Source of the DNA: Micromonospora echinaurantiaca | Lineage (GTDB): Bacteria > Actinomycetota > Actinomycetes > Mycobacteriales > Micromonosporaceae | DNA length: 64,000 nt | NCBI RefSeq assembly: GCF_900090235.1 | Contig: NZ_LT607750.1 | Span: forward strand, 6,157,501 to 6,221,500 | Reading direction: 5' to 3' | Shown here: piece by piece, positions 57,123-64,000 of the stretch | How the letters are laid out: every line of letters begins with the position of its first letter | Numbering within the stretch: position 1 is the first letter of the stretch | Made by a program: the position numbers and the translations under genes | Notes under the pieces: model-generated | Told to the model about the DNA's origin: nothing | Database searches by the model: none | Seen by the model: only the letters and a program-made list of their open reading frames with translations

Positions 57123-57854
57123 ATGATCGGGATGGTGCTCGCGGCCGGGGCGGGGCGCCGGCTGCGCCCGTACACCGACACCCTGCCCAAGGCGCTGGTG
57201 CCGGTGGACGGTGACACCACCATCCTGGACATCGCGCTGCGCAACCTCGCCGAGGTGGGGCTCACCGAGATCGTGATCGTGGTCGGCTACGCGGCGGACG
57301 CGGTCCGCGAGCGGCAGGCCGACCTGGAGAAGCGGTACGGCGTCACGCTCACCCTGGTGCACAACGACAAGGCCGAGGAGTGGAACAACGCCTACTCGCT
57401 CTGGCTGGCCCGGGAGCACTTCTCCCGGGGTGTGCTGCTGGTCAACGGCGACACCGTGCACCCGGTGAGCGTGGAGAAGACGCTGCTGGCCGAGCGCGGG
57501 CCGGGCATCCTGCTGGCGATCGACACGATCAAGGCGCTGGCCGAGGAGGAGATGAAGACCACCTTCGACGCGGCCGGCCAGCTCACCCGGATCACCAAGA
57601 TCATGGATCCGGGTGAGGCGTACGGCGAGTACATCGGCGCGACGCTGATCGAGCCGCAGGTGGCCGACGCCCTGGCCGACGCGCTGGAGGCCACCTGGCG
57701 GCGGGACCCGAACCTCTACTACGAGGACGGCTACCAGGAGTTCGCCGACCGGGGCGGCGAGGTGCGGGCCGCGCCGATCGGGGACGTCTCCTGGGTCGAG
57801 GTGGACAACCACGCCGACCTGGCCCGGGCGCGGGAGATCGCGTGCCGCTACTAG
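57123..57854 (+). CDS. Sugar-phosphate-type nucleotidyltransferase (cytidylyltransferase-like)
   Basis: A 243-residue GT-A-fold NTP transferase. It has the signature GMVLAAGAGRRLRPYTDTLPKALVPV, the metal/nucleotide site LLVNGDTVHP and the following NAYSLWLAREH of the LicC-like/phosphocholine-cytidylyltransferase group. It is predicted to join CMP (from CTP) to a phosphorylated alcohol. GGAGG lies eight bases before ATG 57123; an upstream GTG at 57090 is less likely. It overlaps the next gene by 13 bases and is the first of three pathway genes. Confidence 0.9.
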   Translation: MIGMVLAAGAGRRLRPYTDTLPKALVPVDGDTTILDIALRNLAEVGLTEIVIVVGYAADAVRERQADLEKRYGVTLTLVHNDKAEEWNNAYSLWLAREHFSRGVLLVNGDTVHPVSVEKTLLAERGPGILLAIDTIKALAEEEMKTTFDAAGQLTRITKIMDPGEAYGEYIGATLIEPQVADALADALEATWRRDPNLYYEDGYQEFADRGGEVRAAPIGDVSWVEVDNHADLARAREIACRY

Positions 57855-58909
57855 CCCGTACGGTCAACACCCCGCTGGCGATCGAGGTCCGGCGGGGTGC
57901 GGTGGCCGACCTGGGCCCACTCCTGGCCGACCGGCGGATCTCCGCCGGTGGCGACGTCGCCGTGGTGGTCGGCCCCGGCCAGGGCGAGAAGATCGTCGAG
58001 CTGTGCCGGCCGTCGCTCGGCGCGGCCGACGTGTTCACGGTCGCGGGCGGCACCATCGACGCCGCCAACGAACTCGGCGACCGGCTGCGCCGCCGCCAGT
58101 ACGACGCGGTGGTCGGCATCGGCGGCGGCAAGACCATCGACACCGCCAAGTACGCGGCCACCCGGTACGGCATCCCGATGGTGACCGTGGCGACCAGCCT
58201 GGCCAACGACGGCATCGCCTCCCCCACCGCCTCGCTCGACCACGAGGGCGGTAAGGGCTCATACGGGGTGCACATCCCGATCGCGGTCATGGTCGACCTC
58301 GACTTCGTGGAGACCGGCCCGGACCGGCAGACCCAGGCCGGCATCGGCGACGCGGTGAGCAACCTGAACGCCTGCGCCGACTGGGAACTCGCCCACGAGG
58401 TGCGCGGCGAGCCGATCGACGGGCTCGCCGTGACGCTGGCCCGCACCGGCGCCGAGGCGCTGCTCAACCACCCGGGCAAGATCACCGACGACGGCTTCCT
58501 CACCACGCTGGCCGAGGCGCTGATCCTGGGCGGCATCGCCAGCTCGGTGTGCGGGTCGACCCGCCCCGCCAGCGGCGGCGACCACGAGATCTCGCACGCG
58601 ATCGACCGGCTCTATCCGGGCACCGGCTCGCACGGTGAGCAGGTGGGGCTCGGTGCCCTCTTCTGCACCTTCCTGCGCGGAGATCTGGACCGGTTCGGCC
58701 GGCTCGCCCGTTGCCTGCACCGGCACGGCCTGGCCACCACGCCGACCGAGCTGGGCCTGACCGACGAGCAGTTCGCCGAGGCGGTGCAGTTCGCGCCGGC
58801 CACCCGGCCGGACCGCTACACCATCCTCGAACACCTCGCGATGACGCCTACCGAGACGCGGGAACGGCTGGCAGACTACGCCGGTGCAATCCGCGACCAG
58901 CTTGGCTGA
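57842..58909 (+). CDS. Glycerol-1-phosphate dehydrogenase-like (AraM/EgsA type)
   Basis: A 355-residue member of the iron-containing alcohol dehydrogenase superfamily. The NAD-binding part has GIGGGKTIDTAKYAATR; the substrate segment is TSLANDGIASPTAS, as in archaeal and bacterial G1P dehydrogenases. Metal ligands are likely Asp in CADWELA, His in GGDHEISHAID and His in GTGSHGEQVG. These enzymes make sn-glycerol-1-phosphate from dihydroxyacetone phosphate. The neighbours suggest the product is next activated as a CDP derivative. A different polyol phosphate is also possible. Confidence 0.88.
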   Translation: MPLLARTVNTPLAIEVRRGAVADLGPLLADRRISAGGDVAVVVGPGQGEKIVELCRPSLGAADVFTVAGGTIDAANELGDRLRRRQYDAVVGIGGGKTIDTAKYAATRYGIPMVTVATSLANDGIASPTASLDHEGGKGSYGVHIPIAVMVDLDFVETGPDRQTQAGIGDAVSNLNACADWELAHEVRGEPIDGLAVTLARTGAEALLNHPGKITDDGFLTTLAEALILGGIASSVCGSTRPASGGDHEISHAIDRLYPGTGSHGEQVGLGALFCTFLRGDLDRFGRLARCLHRHGLATTPTELGLTDEQFAEAVQFAPATRPDRYTILEHLAMTPTETRERLADYAGAIRDQLG

Positions 58910-59606
58910 GCCCCGCCCCACCGTCGCCGACTTCCACCGGGTGAACCGGGGTGGCGGCCTGTTCAGCGAATCGATCAGCCAGTGGTTGGGCGCGGTGTTC
59001 GCGCTCGTCGCCCAGCGGCTCGGGCTGCGCCCCACCGCGCTGACCATCACCAACCTGGTGCTCGGCCTGGCCACCTCGGTCACCGTGGTGGCGCTCGCCG
59101 GGCCGGTCGCCGCCGGGGACGTACCGGCCTGGGTGGTCGGGCTGCTCGCGCTGGTCGGCTGGCAGGTCGCGTACGCCCTGGACTGCGCCGACGGGCAGCT
59201 CGCCCGGGTGACCGGGCAGGGCAGCGCGGCCGGCGCCCGGGTCGACGTGCTCTGCGACGTGGCGGCGCAGATCGCCCTGGTGGCCGCGCTGGCGGCGACC
59301 GCGGTGGCGCAGCGGCCGTCGACCCCGACCTGGCTGGTGGCGGTCTTCGCCGGCACCTGGATGGTCAACCTGGTCACCTCGGTGATGCAGGCCGGCCCGA
59401 ACGCGGCGAGCATGGTCACCTCGACCTCGCTGCCGGTACGCCTGGTGAAGCTGGTCCGCGACTACGGCGCGGTGATCTTCGTGGCCGCGCTGGTGCTGCT
59501 GCTCGCCCCCGCCCTGGCGTTCTGGGTGATCGTCGCCTTCACCGTGGTCAACGGCGGCTTCCTGCTGGCCAGCATCGCCTTCTCCGCCCGCGCCTCCCTC
59601 CGCTGA
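58884..59606 (+). CDS. CDP-alcohol phosphotransferase
   Basis: A 240-residue membrane enzyme with about six helices. It has the complete family signature DCADGQLAR...G...D...D (Asp-x2-Asp-Gly-x2-Ala-Arg-x8-Gly-x3-Asp-x3-Asp), here inside WQVAYALDCADGQLARV. It transfers a phospho-alcohol from a CDP-alcohol to an acceptor, usually a lipid or inositol. It overlaps the dehydrogenase gene by 26 bases, strong evidence for one operon with the two genes before it. Confidence 0.92.
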   Translation: MQSATSLAEPRPTVADFHRVNRGGGLFSESISQWLGAVFALVAQRLGLRPTALTITNLVLGLATSVTVVALAGPVAAGDVPAWVVGLLALVGWQVAYALDCADGQLARVTGQGSAAGARVDVLCDVAAQIALVAALAATAVAQRPSTPTWLVAVFAGTWMVNLVTSVMQAGPNAASMVTSTSLPVRLVKLVRDYGAVIFVAALVLLLAPALAFWVIVAFTVVNGGFLLASIAFSARASLR

Positions 59607-59740
59607 CCACCTGACCCCTGCACCCTCCCGACGACGTCCGGCAGCGGCACTTTCTCGGAAGGAGGGGCTGAGAAGCGCCGGATAGCCACTCGTTCACCGA
59701 ATGTGCGCGCCCGGCTCGTGGGGTGGGTGGGTGGGTGGGG

Positions 59741-61009
59741 TCAGGCGGGGTTCGGGGCGCGCGTGACGCTGGCGTAGATGTCGATGAGCTGCTTGGTGAC
59801 CACGTCGGGGTGGAAGGTGCGCTCGTAGCGGGCGCGGGCGGCGGCCGACAGCGTCCCGGCGCCTGCCCGCGCCAGCGGCAGCGCGGCGGCCAGGGCGGCC
59901 GGCTCCGGCGGCACCACCCAGCCCGCCTCGCCCGCCTGCACGCCGGACGGCAGGGTGGCCATCCCGTCGCCGGGGACGGCGGAGGCGACCGCCGCCGGCC
60001 CGGTGCCGGCCGGTTCCCGGGGGGTGTCCGCGCCGACCAGGTAGGGGATGCCGCCGAGGGCGGTGCCGAGCACCGGCCGGCCGGCCGCGAGCGCCTCGAT
60101 GATCACCGTGGGCAGCACGTCGTGCCAGGTCGAGGTGGCCAGCACCACCGCGCTGGACTCCAGCGCGGCGCGCACCCCGGCGCGGTCCAGCGGGCCGAGG
60201 AAGGTGACGTCGGCCCGCTCGGCGGCGGCCGCCTCGACCAGCGGGCGCAGCTCGCCGTCGCCGGCCACGCGCAGCGGGCCGAGCGCGCCGTCCGGGTGCC
60301 GCCGCCACGCGTCCAGCAGCAGGTCCAGCCCCTTCTCGGGGGAGAGCCGGCCGAGGAAGAGGAACCCCTCGCCGAGCGGGGCGGGCCGGCCCGGGTCGGG
60401 GATGCCGTTCGGCTTCACCACGATCCGTTCCGCCGGGATGCCGTAGTCGCGCAGGTGGTCGGCGACCGCCGAGGTGAGCGCCACGAACCGGTCGACCGAA
60501 CGCCAGGTGCCCCGGTGCACCGCCAGCGTGGTGGCCATCAGGGCGCTCTGCGCCCGCGACCCCCGGTAGCAGCGGTGCACGATCGCGGGCACGCCCAGCG
60601 CCCGCCCCCGGCAGTCCTGGCAGATGATCCCGTCCCGGAAGTACAGGCCGGAGGAGCAGACCTGCCGGTAGTTGTGCACCGTCTGCACCACCGGCACGCC
60701 GTGCCGGTGCGCCGTGCGCACCACCCAGGGCGAGAGCAGCGGGTACGGGTTGTGCAGGTGCAGCACGTCCGGCCGGTGCTCGGTGAGCAGCCGGCTGAGC
60801 TCCTGCTGGGCGCGGGGCGCGTAGATCGGGGAGATCGGCAGCAGCGCCTTGGCCGTCTTCGGCATCGTCGGGATCTCGTCCGAGCTGCGCAGGAACGGCA
60901 GCACCTCGACGCCCGCCGCGGTGAGCTGGGCGATCTCGGCGTCGACGATGGTGTTCTCGCCGGACGGCTGGGCTTCCCGGTACCGGTTGTGCGCCACCAC
61001 GATTCTCAC
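59741..61009 (-). CDS. Family 4 glycosyltransferase
   Basis: A 422-residue GT-B enzyme. The donor-binding half has FLFLGRLSPEKGLDLLLDAW, the segment VVLATSTWHDVLPTVIIEALAAGRPVLGT with the conserved Glu in the EX7E-type motif, and the Rossmann N-half VRIVVAHNRYREAQPSGEN. A Cys-rich insertion (VCSSGLYFRDGIICQDCRGRAL) is typical of some exopolysaccharide GT4 enzymes. GTG 61009 lacks a ribosome site. It is divergent from the Fpg-type gene 24 bases away. Confidence 0.92.
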   Translation of the reverse strand: MRIVVAHNRYREAQPSGENTIVDAEIAQLTAAGVEVLPFLRSSDEIPTMPKTAKALLPISPIYAPRAQQELSRLLTEHRPDVLHLHNPYPLLSPWVVRTAHRHGVPVVQTVHNYRQVCSSGLYFRDGIICQDCRGRALGVPAIVHRCYRGSRAQSALMATTLAVHRGTWRSVDRFVALTSAVADHLRDYGIPAERIVVKPNGIPDPGRPAPLGEGFLFLGRLSPEKGLDLLLDAWRRHPDGALGPLRVAGDGELRPLVEAAAAERADVTFLGPLDRAGVRAALESSAVVLATSTWHDVLPTVIIEALAAGRPVLGTALGGIPYLVGADTPREPAGTGPAAVASAVPGDGMATLPSGVQAGEAGWVVPPEPAALAAALPLARAGAGTLSAAARARYERTFHPDVVTKQLIDIYASVTRAPNPA

Positions 61010-61033
61010 GGGAAAGAAGGCTACCGTTGTCTG

Positions 61034-61894
61034 ATGCCCGAACTCCCGGAGGTTGAGGCGCTCGCGGGCTACCTGCGCGAGCGCGCGGTGGGGCGGCGTG
61101 TCGACCGGCTGGAGGTCGCCGCGATCAGCGCCCTGAAGACGTACGACCCGGCGCCGACCGCGGCGGCCGGGCGCGCGGTGCTGGACGCCCGCCGGCACGG
61201 CAAGTTCCTCGACGTGGTGCTCGACGGCGACCTGCACCTGGTGGTCCACCTGGCCCGGGCGGGCTGGCTGCACTACCGGGAGGCCTTCCCCTCCGCGGCG
61301 CCGCTGCGCCCCGGCAAGGGACCGATCGCACTGCGGGTACGCCTCGACGACGGCTCCGGCTTCGACCTCACCGAGGCGGGCACCCAGAAGAAGCTCGCCG
61401 TCTACCTGGTCACCGACCCGGCGACGGTGCCCGGGGTGGCCAAACTCGGCCCGGACGCGCTCGCCGCCGACCTGGCCACCTTCTCCGCCCGGATGCGCAG
61501 CCGGCGGGGCCAGGTCAAGGGGGTGCTGACCGACCAGGCGGTGCTGGCCGGGGTCGGCAACGCCTACTCCGACGAGATCCTGCACGCGGCGAAGCTCTCC
61601 CCGTTCGCGATCACCGACCGGCTCACCGACGATCAGGTCGCGGCGCTGCACGAGGCCACCCGGCAGGTGCTCGGCGACGCCGTACGCCGGTCGTTGGGCC
61701 AGAAGGCGGCGGAGCTGAAGGGCGAGAAGCGCTCCGGGCTGAAGGTGCACGCCCGCACCGGGCAGCCCTGCCCGGTCTGCGGGGACACCGTCCGGGAGGT
61801 GTCCTTCGCCGACTCCAGCCTCCAGTACTGCCCGACCTGCCAGACCGGCGGCAAGCCGCTGGCTGACCGACGGTTGTCGCGGCTTGTACGGTGA
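61034..61894 (+). CDS. Fpg/Nei family DNA glycosylase
   Basis: A 286-residue base-excision repair enzyme. It begins MPELPEVE, whose Pro2 and Glu3 are the catalytic residues. The H2TH region has GVGNAYSDEILHAAKLSP and the C-terminal zinc finger is CPVCGDTV...YCPTC. It removes oxidised bases and nicks the strand. It may be Nei-like rather than true Fpg, since actinomycetes have several paralogues. Confidence 0.93.
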   Translation: MPELPEVEALAGYLRERAVGRRVDRLEVAAISALKTYDPAPTAAAGRAVLDARRHGKFLDVVLDGDLHLVVHLARAGWLHYREAFPSAAPLRPGKGPIALRVRLDDGSGFDLTEAGTQKKLAVYLVTDPATVPGVAKLGPDALAADLATFSARMRSRRGQVKGVLTDQAVLAGVGNAYSDEILHAAKLSPFAITDRLTDDQVAALHEATRQVLGDAVRRSLGQKAAELKGEKRSGLKVHARTGQPCPVCGDTVREVSFADSSLQYCPTCQTGGKPLADRRLSRLVR

Positions 61895-62145
61895 GTAACA
61901 CCACGTCTTGGTTACGGAGAGGAATCGGACTTCCATCGCCGAACCTCCGGTCCGAGGCTCTTCCAGGGTGGCCATCCATCGGTATAGTGGCTCGGTCCCC
62001 GGCTTCCAAAGGGCACGGAGCCGGCCAGATCCCAGCCGCACCAGCCAGGCGCAATGTCCTCCGGGCCGGCGTCCGGGTGGGTGCCGCGTGGGAGACTGGG
62101 ACGGTGGGCGACCCGGGCCCTCACGGCGAGTGAGCGGCACGTGTC
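61895..62145. other. Intergenic region before the sugar transferase
   Basis: About 250 bases. The segment 61910-61990 is relatively A/T-rich (GGTTACGGAGAGGAATCGG, GGTATAGTGGCTCGG). TATAGT at 61983-61988 could be a -10 box. No gene or riboswitch is recognised. Confidence 0.4.
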
Positions 62146-63729
62146 ATGCGGGAGGACATGGGTGAGGTGACGACAAGCCTCCAGCGCCCGGTAACCAACG
62201 AAGGCCGGAGCAAACTCGTGCGGCACGTCGACAGCTTCGAGATCCAGCCGCCGGCGCCGCCGTCCCACAACGGCGTACCACGTTCGGCGTGGGCCCGCGC
62301 CCGTCGCCGGGTGTCGCGCTGGCACCGTCCCTACATCGCCCTGCTGCTGCTGCTCGACTTCGCGGCGGCGGCGGTGGCCAGCCTGATCGCCATCCAGGCC
62401 TTCGACCAGTCCCGGGCCGGCTTCTACAACGCGGAGCAGGACCCGACCTGGTTCCACACCGTGGCCTTCCTGCTGCTGCCACTCGGCTGGGTGGTGATCC
62501 TCTGGGGCAACCGCGCCTACGACCGGCGCTACCTGGGCCTCGGGCCGGACGAGTTCAAGCGGGTGATCCGGGCCGGCGTGGCGGTCGCCGCCACGGTCTC
62601 CTTCCTCGCCTTCGCCACCAAGACCGACCTGTCCCGGTACACCGTCGGCACCGCCCTGCTCGCGGCGTTGATGTTGATCCTGCTGAACCGGATCCTCTGC
62701 CGCTTCGTGCTGCACGTGGTCCGGCGCAACATCGGCCAGGCCGGGCACCGGATGGTGCTGGTTGGCACCCTGCCGGAATGCCTCGAGGTCTACACCGCGG
62801 TCACCCGCAACCCGGCGGCCGGGCTGATGCCGGTCGCCATCCACGTCACCGACGGCTACGCGGCCGCCCGGGGCATGCAGACCCCGGTCCCGGTGTACGC
62901 GGGCCGCGACGTGCTCGCCCTGGTCCGCGAGGTCGGTGGCGACACCATCGCGGTCTGCGGCTCGGCCAGCGCCGAGCCGGGTGAGCTGCGCCGGCTGGCC
63001 TGGCAGTTGGAGGGCTCCGGCGTCGACCTGGTCGTCGCGCCGCAGCTGACCGACATCGCCGGTCCCCGGGTGCACATCCGCCCGATCGAGGGCCTGCCGC
63101 TGCTGCACGTCGAGGAGCCGACCCTGTCCGGGCCGGCGCTGCTGGCCAAGAACCTGATGGACCGGGTCGCCGCCGGGCTCGGGCTGCTGCTGCTGATCCC
63201 GGTCTTCGCGGCCATCGCGATCGCCATCCGGATCTCCGACCCCGGCCCGGTCTTCTTCCGCCAGCCGCGGGTGGGCCACGAGGGGCGCACCTTCCGGGTG
63301 TGGAAGTTCCGGACCATGTACGTCGACGCCGAGGAACGGCTGGCCAGCCTGGTCGACCAGAACGAGACCGACGGCATGCTGTTCAAGATGAAGCAGGACC
63401 CGCGGGTCTTCCCGGTGGGGCGCTTCCTGCGGGCCACCTCGCTCGACGAGCTGCCGCAGCTGATCAACGTGCTCTGGGGCGAGATGTCGCTGGTCGGGCC
63501 GCGTCCGCTGCCCGCCGACGACGGCGACTTCCTGGGCGACGTACGCCGCCGGCTGCTGGTCCGCCCCGGCATGACCGGGCTCTGGCAGGTCTCCGGCCGC
63601 TCCGACCTCTCCTGGGACGAGGCGGTCCGGCTCGACCTCTACTACGTCGACAACTGGTCGCTGGCGTACGACCTGAGCATCCTGTGGCGCACGGTCGGCG
63701 TGGTGCTCGCCCGCAAGGGCGCGTACTGA
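62146..63729 (+). CDS. Polyprenyl-phosphate sugar-1-phosphate transferase (WbaP/CpsE type)
   Basis: A 527-residue membrane enzyme that starts assembly of a cell-surface polysaccharide by moving a sugar phosphate onto undecaprenyl phosphate. Four N-terminal membrane helices are followed by a CoA-binding-like domain and a C-terminal catalytic domain with KFRTMYVDAEERL, DPRVFPVGRFLRATSLDELPQLINVLWGEMSLVGPRPL and RPGMTGLWQVSGRSDL. ATG 62146 is a little uncertain, as ATG 62158 follows closely. No flippase or polymerase genes lie in the window. Confidence 0.92.
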   Translation: MREDMGEVTTSLQRPVTNEGRSKLVRHVDSFEIQPPAPPSHNGVPRSAWARARRRVSRWHRPYIALLLLLDFAAAAVASLIAIQAFDQSRAGFYNAEQDPTWFHTVAFLLLPLGWVVILWGNRAYDRRYLGLGPDEFKRVIRAGVAVAATVSFLAFATKTDLSRYTVGTALLAALMLILLNRILCRFVLHVVRRNIGQAGHRMVLVGTLPECLEVYTAVTRNPAAGLMPVAIHVTDGYAAARGMQTPVPVYAGRDVLALVREVGGDTIAVCGSASAEPGELRRLAWQLEGSGVDLVVAPQLTDIAGPRVHIRPIEGLPLLHVEEPTLSGPALLAKNLMDRVAAGLGLLLLIPVFAAIAIAIRISDPGPVFFRQPRVGHEGRTFRVWKFRTMYVDAEERLASLVDQNETDGMLFKMKQDPRVFPVGRFLRATSLDELPQLINVLWGEMSLVGPRPLPADDGDFLGDVRRRLLVRPGMTGLWQVSGRSDLSWDEAVRLDLYYVDNWSLAYDLSILWRTVGVVLARKGAY

Positions 63730-63768
63730 CCTCTTGGCGTCGGGGTCCGGAGCCGACAGGATCTGGGC

Positions 63769-64000
63769 GTGGGTGGCAACCTCTCCGCCGTCTTCGGCGT
63801 CGTCTCGCTGGTCACCGCGCTGGCCGCGGCCCTGTTCGCGGTGGTCCGGCTGCGCGGCCGGCGGGGCATCGCCACCGCCACCCAGCGGGCCACCTACGAG
63901 GTGCTGCACACCGCCGGGCTGGCCGCCGAGCCGCTGCGGGCCGGGCTGAGCGCGGCGAACGCGGCGAAGGCCGTACGCCACCTGCGCGCCCTGGTGGGCG
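63769..64000 (+). CDS. N-terminal part of a sensor histidine kinase (cut by window end)
   Basis: The first 77 codons of a protein that runs off the window. A membrane helix (LSAVFGVVSLVTALAAALFAVVRL) is followed by ATYEVLHTAGLAAEPLRAGLSAANAAKAVRHLRALVG, the conserved start of a family of LytS-like actinomycete sensor kinases with a GAF-like domain. GTG 63769 is the start. The kinase domain is not visible. Confidence 0.7.
   Translation, partial: MGGNLSAVFGVVSLVTALAAALFAVVRLRGRRGIATATQRATYEVLHTAGLAAEPLRAGLSAANAAKAVRHLRALVG

Overview
The window looks like a piece of chromosome from a high-GC actinomycete, most probably Micromonospora or a close relative. GC is very high and codon third positions are almost always G or C. 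GTG starts are common and a few TTG starts occur. The gene types fit this family: paired ECF sigma/CU044_5270 proteins, DUF2637, a SoxR-type regulator, an iron box, DUF1906 and EHN-type epoxide hydrolase. This is an inference from gene style; no rRNA is present.

Region 1 (1-10,561) is mostly housekeeping and accessory chromosome: a PRC-barrel protein, trpS with a possible leader ORF, a large secreted subtilase with an upstream TrmB/LuxR-like regulator, a GNAT acetyltransferase, small hypotheticals, a START-like protein, a two-domain VOC protein and an epoxide hydrolase.

Region 2 (10,562-22,110) is an integrated actinomycete integrative and conjugative element (AICE) of about 11.5 kb. An 85-bp direct repeat with one mismatch bounds it. 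The repeat is the 3' part of a tRNA-Arg(ACG) gene plus its terminator; the rebuilt tRNA lies at the right end beside int. The element carries a pra-like gene, an FtsK-type transfer ATPase, a DUF2637 membrane protein, a GGDEF protein, a RepSA-type initiator, xis and int as one tightly packed plus-strand operon. A divergent GntR-HAD operon faces it, and three copies of a TGGCTAGCCA palindrome lie in the shared control region, one inside the promoter spacer. Its left part carries an ECF sigma factor with a membrane partner, a 38-residue membrane peptide and a 26-bp perfect inverted repeat.

Region 3 (22,177-36,150) has tRNA-Ser(GCT), a repeat-rich Ala/Pro/Lys protein, a CPBP protease, a flavohaemoprotein, an unusual fusion of an XRE regulator to a peptide deformylase, a FhuF-like ferric reductase behind two iron boxes, a membrane glycosyltransferase containing a TTA codon, a methyltransferase, tRNA-Ser(TGA), a small-molecule kinase and a quinone oxidoreductase.

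Region 4 (36,247-53,646) has SoxR divergent from a split transketolase with a SoxR-box-like palindrome between them, glycosyltransferases, a secreted SGNH hydrolase with a ricin-type lectin domain, a two-component system with a lipoprotein, a DUF1906 protein, a thiolase, a rhomboid protease, a cyclophilin and CorA.

Region 5 (53,997-64,000) has an aminotransferase, a CBS protein, a Nudix hydrolase and a compact three-gene pathway: nucleotidyltransferase, glycerol-1-phosphate dehydrogenase-like enzyme and CDP-alcohol phosphotransferase. These are predicted to make and transfer a CDP-activated polyol phosphate. A GT4 glycosyltransferase, an Fpg/Nei glycosylase, a polyprenyl-phosphate sugar transferase and the start of a sensor kinase close the window.

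The observations most worth following are the three-gene CDP-polyol cluster, the regulator-deformylase fusion, and the AICE with its built-in diguanylate cyclase and operator-in-spacer switch.
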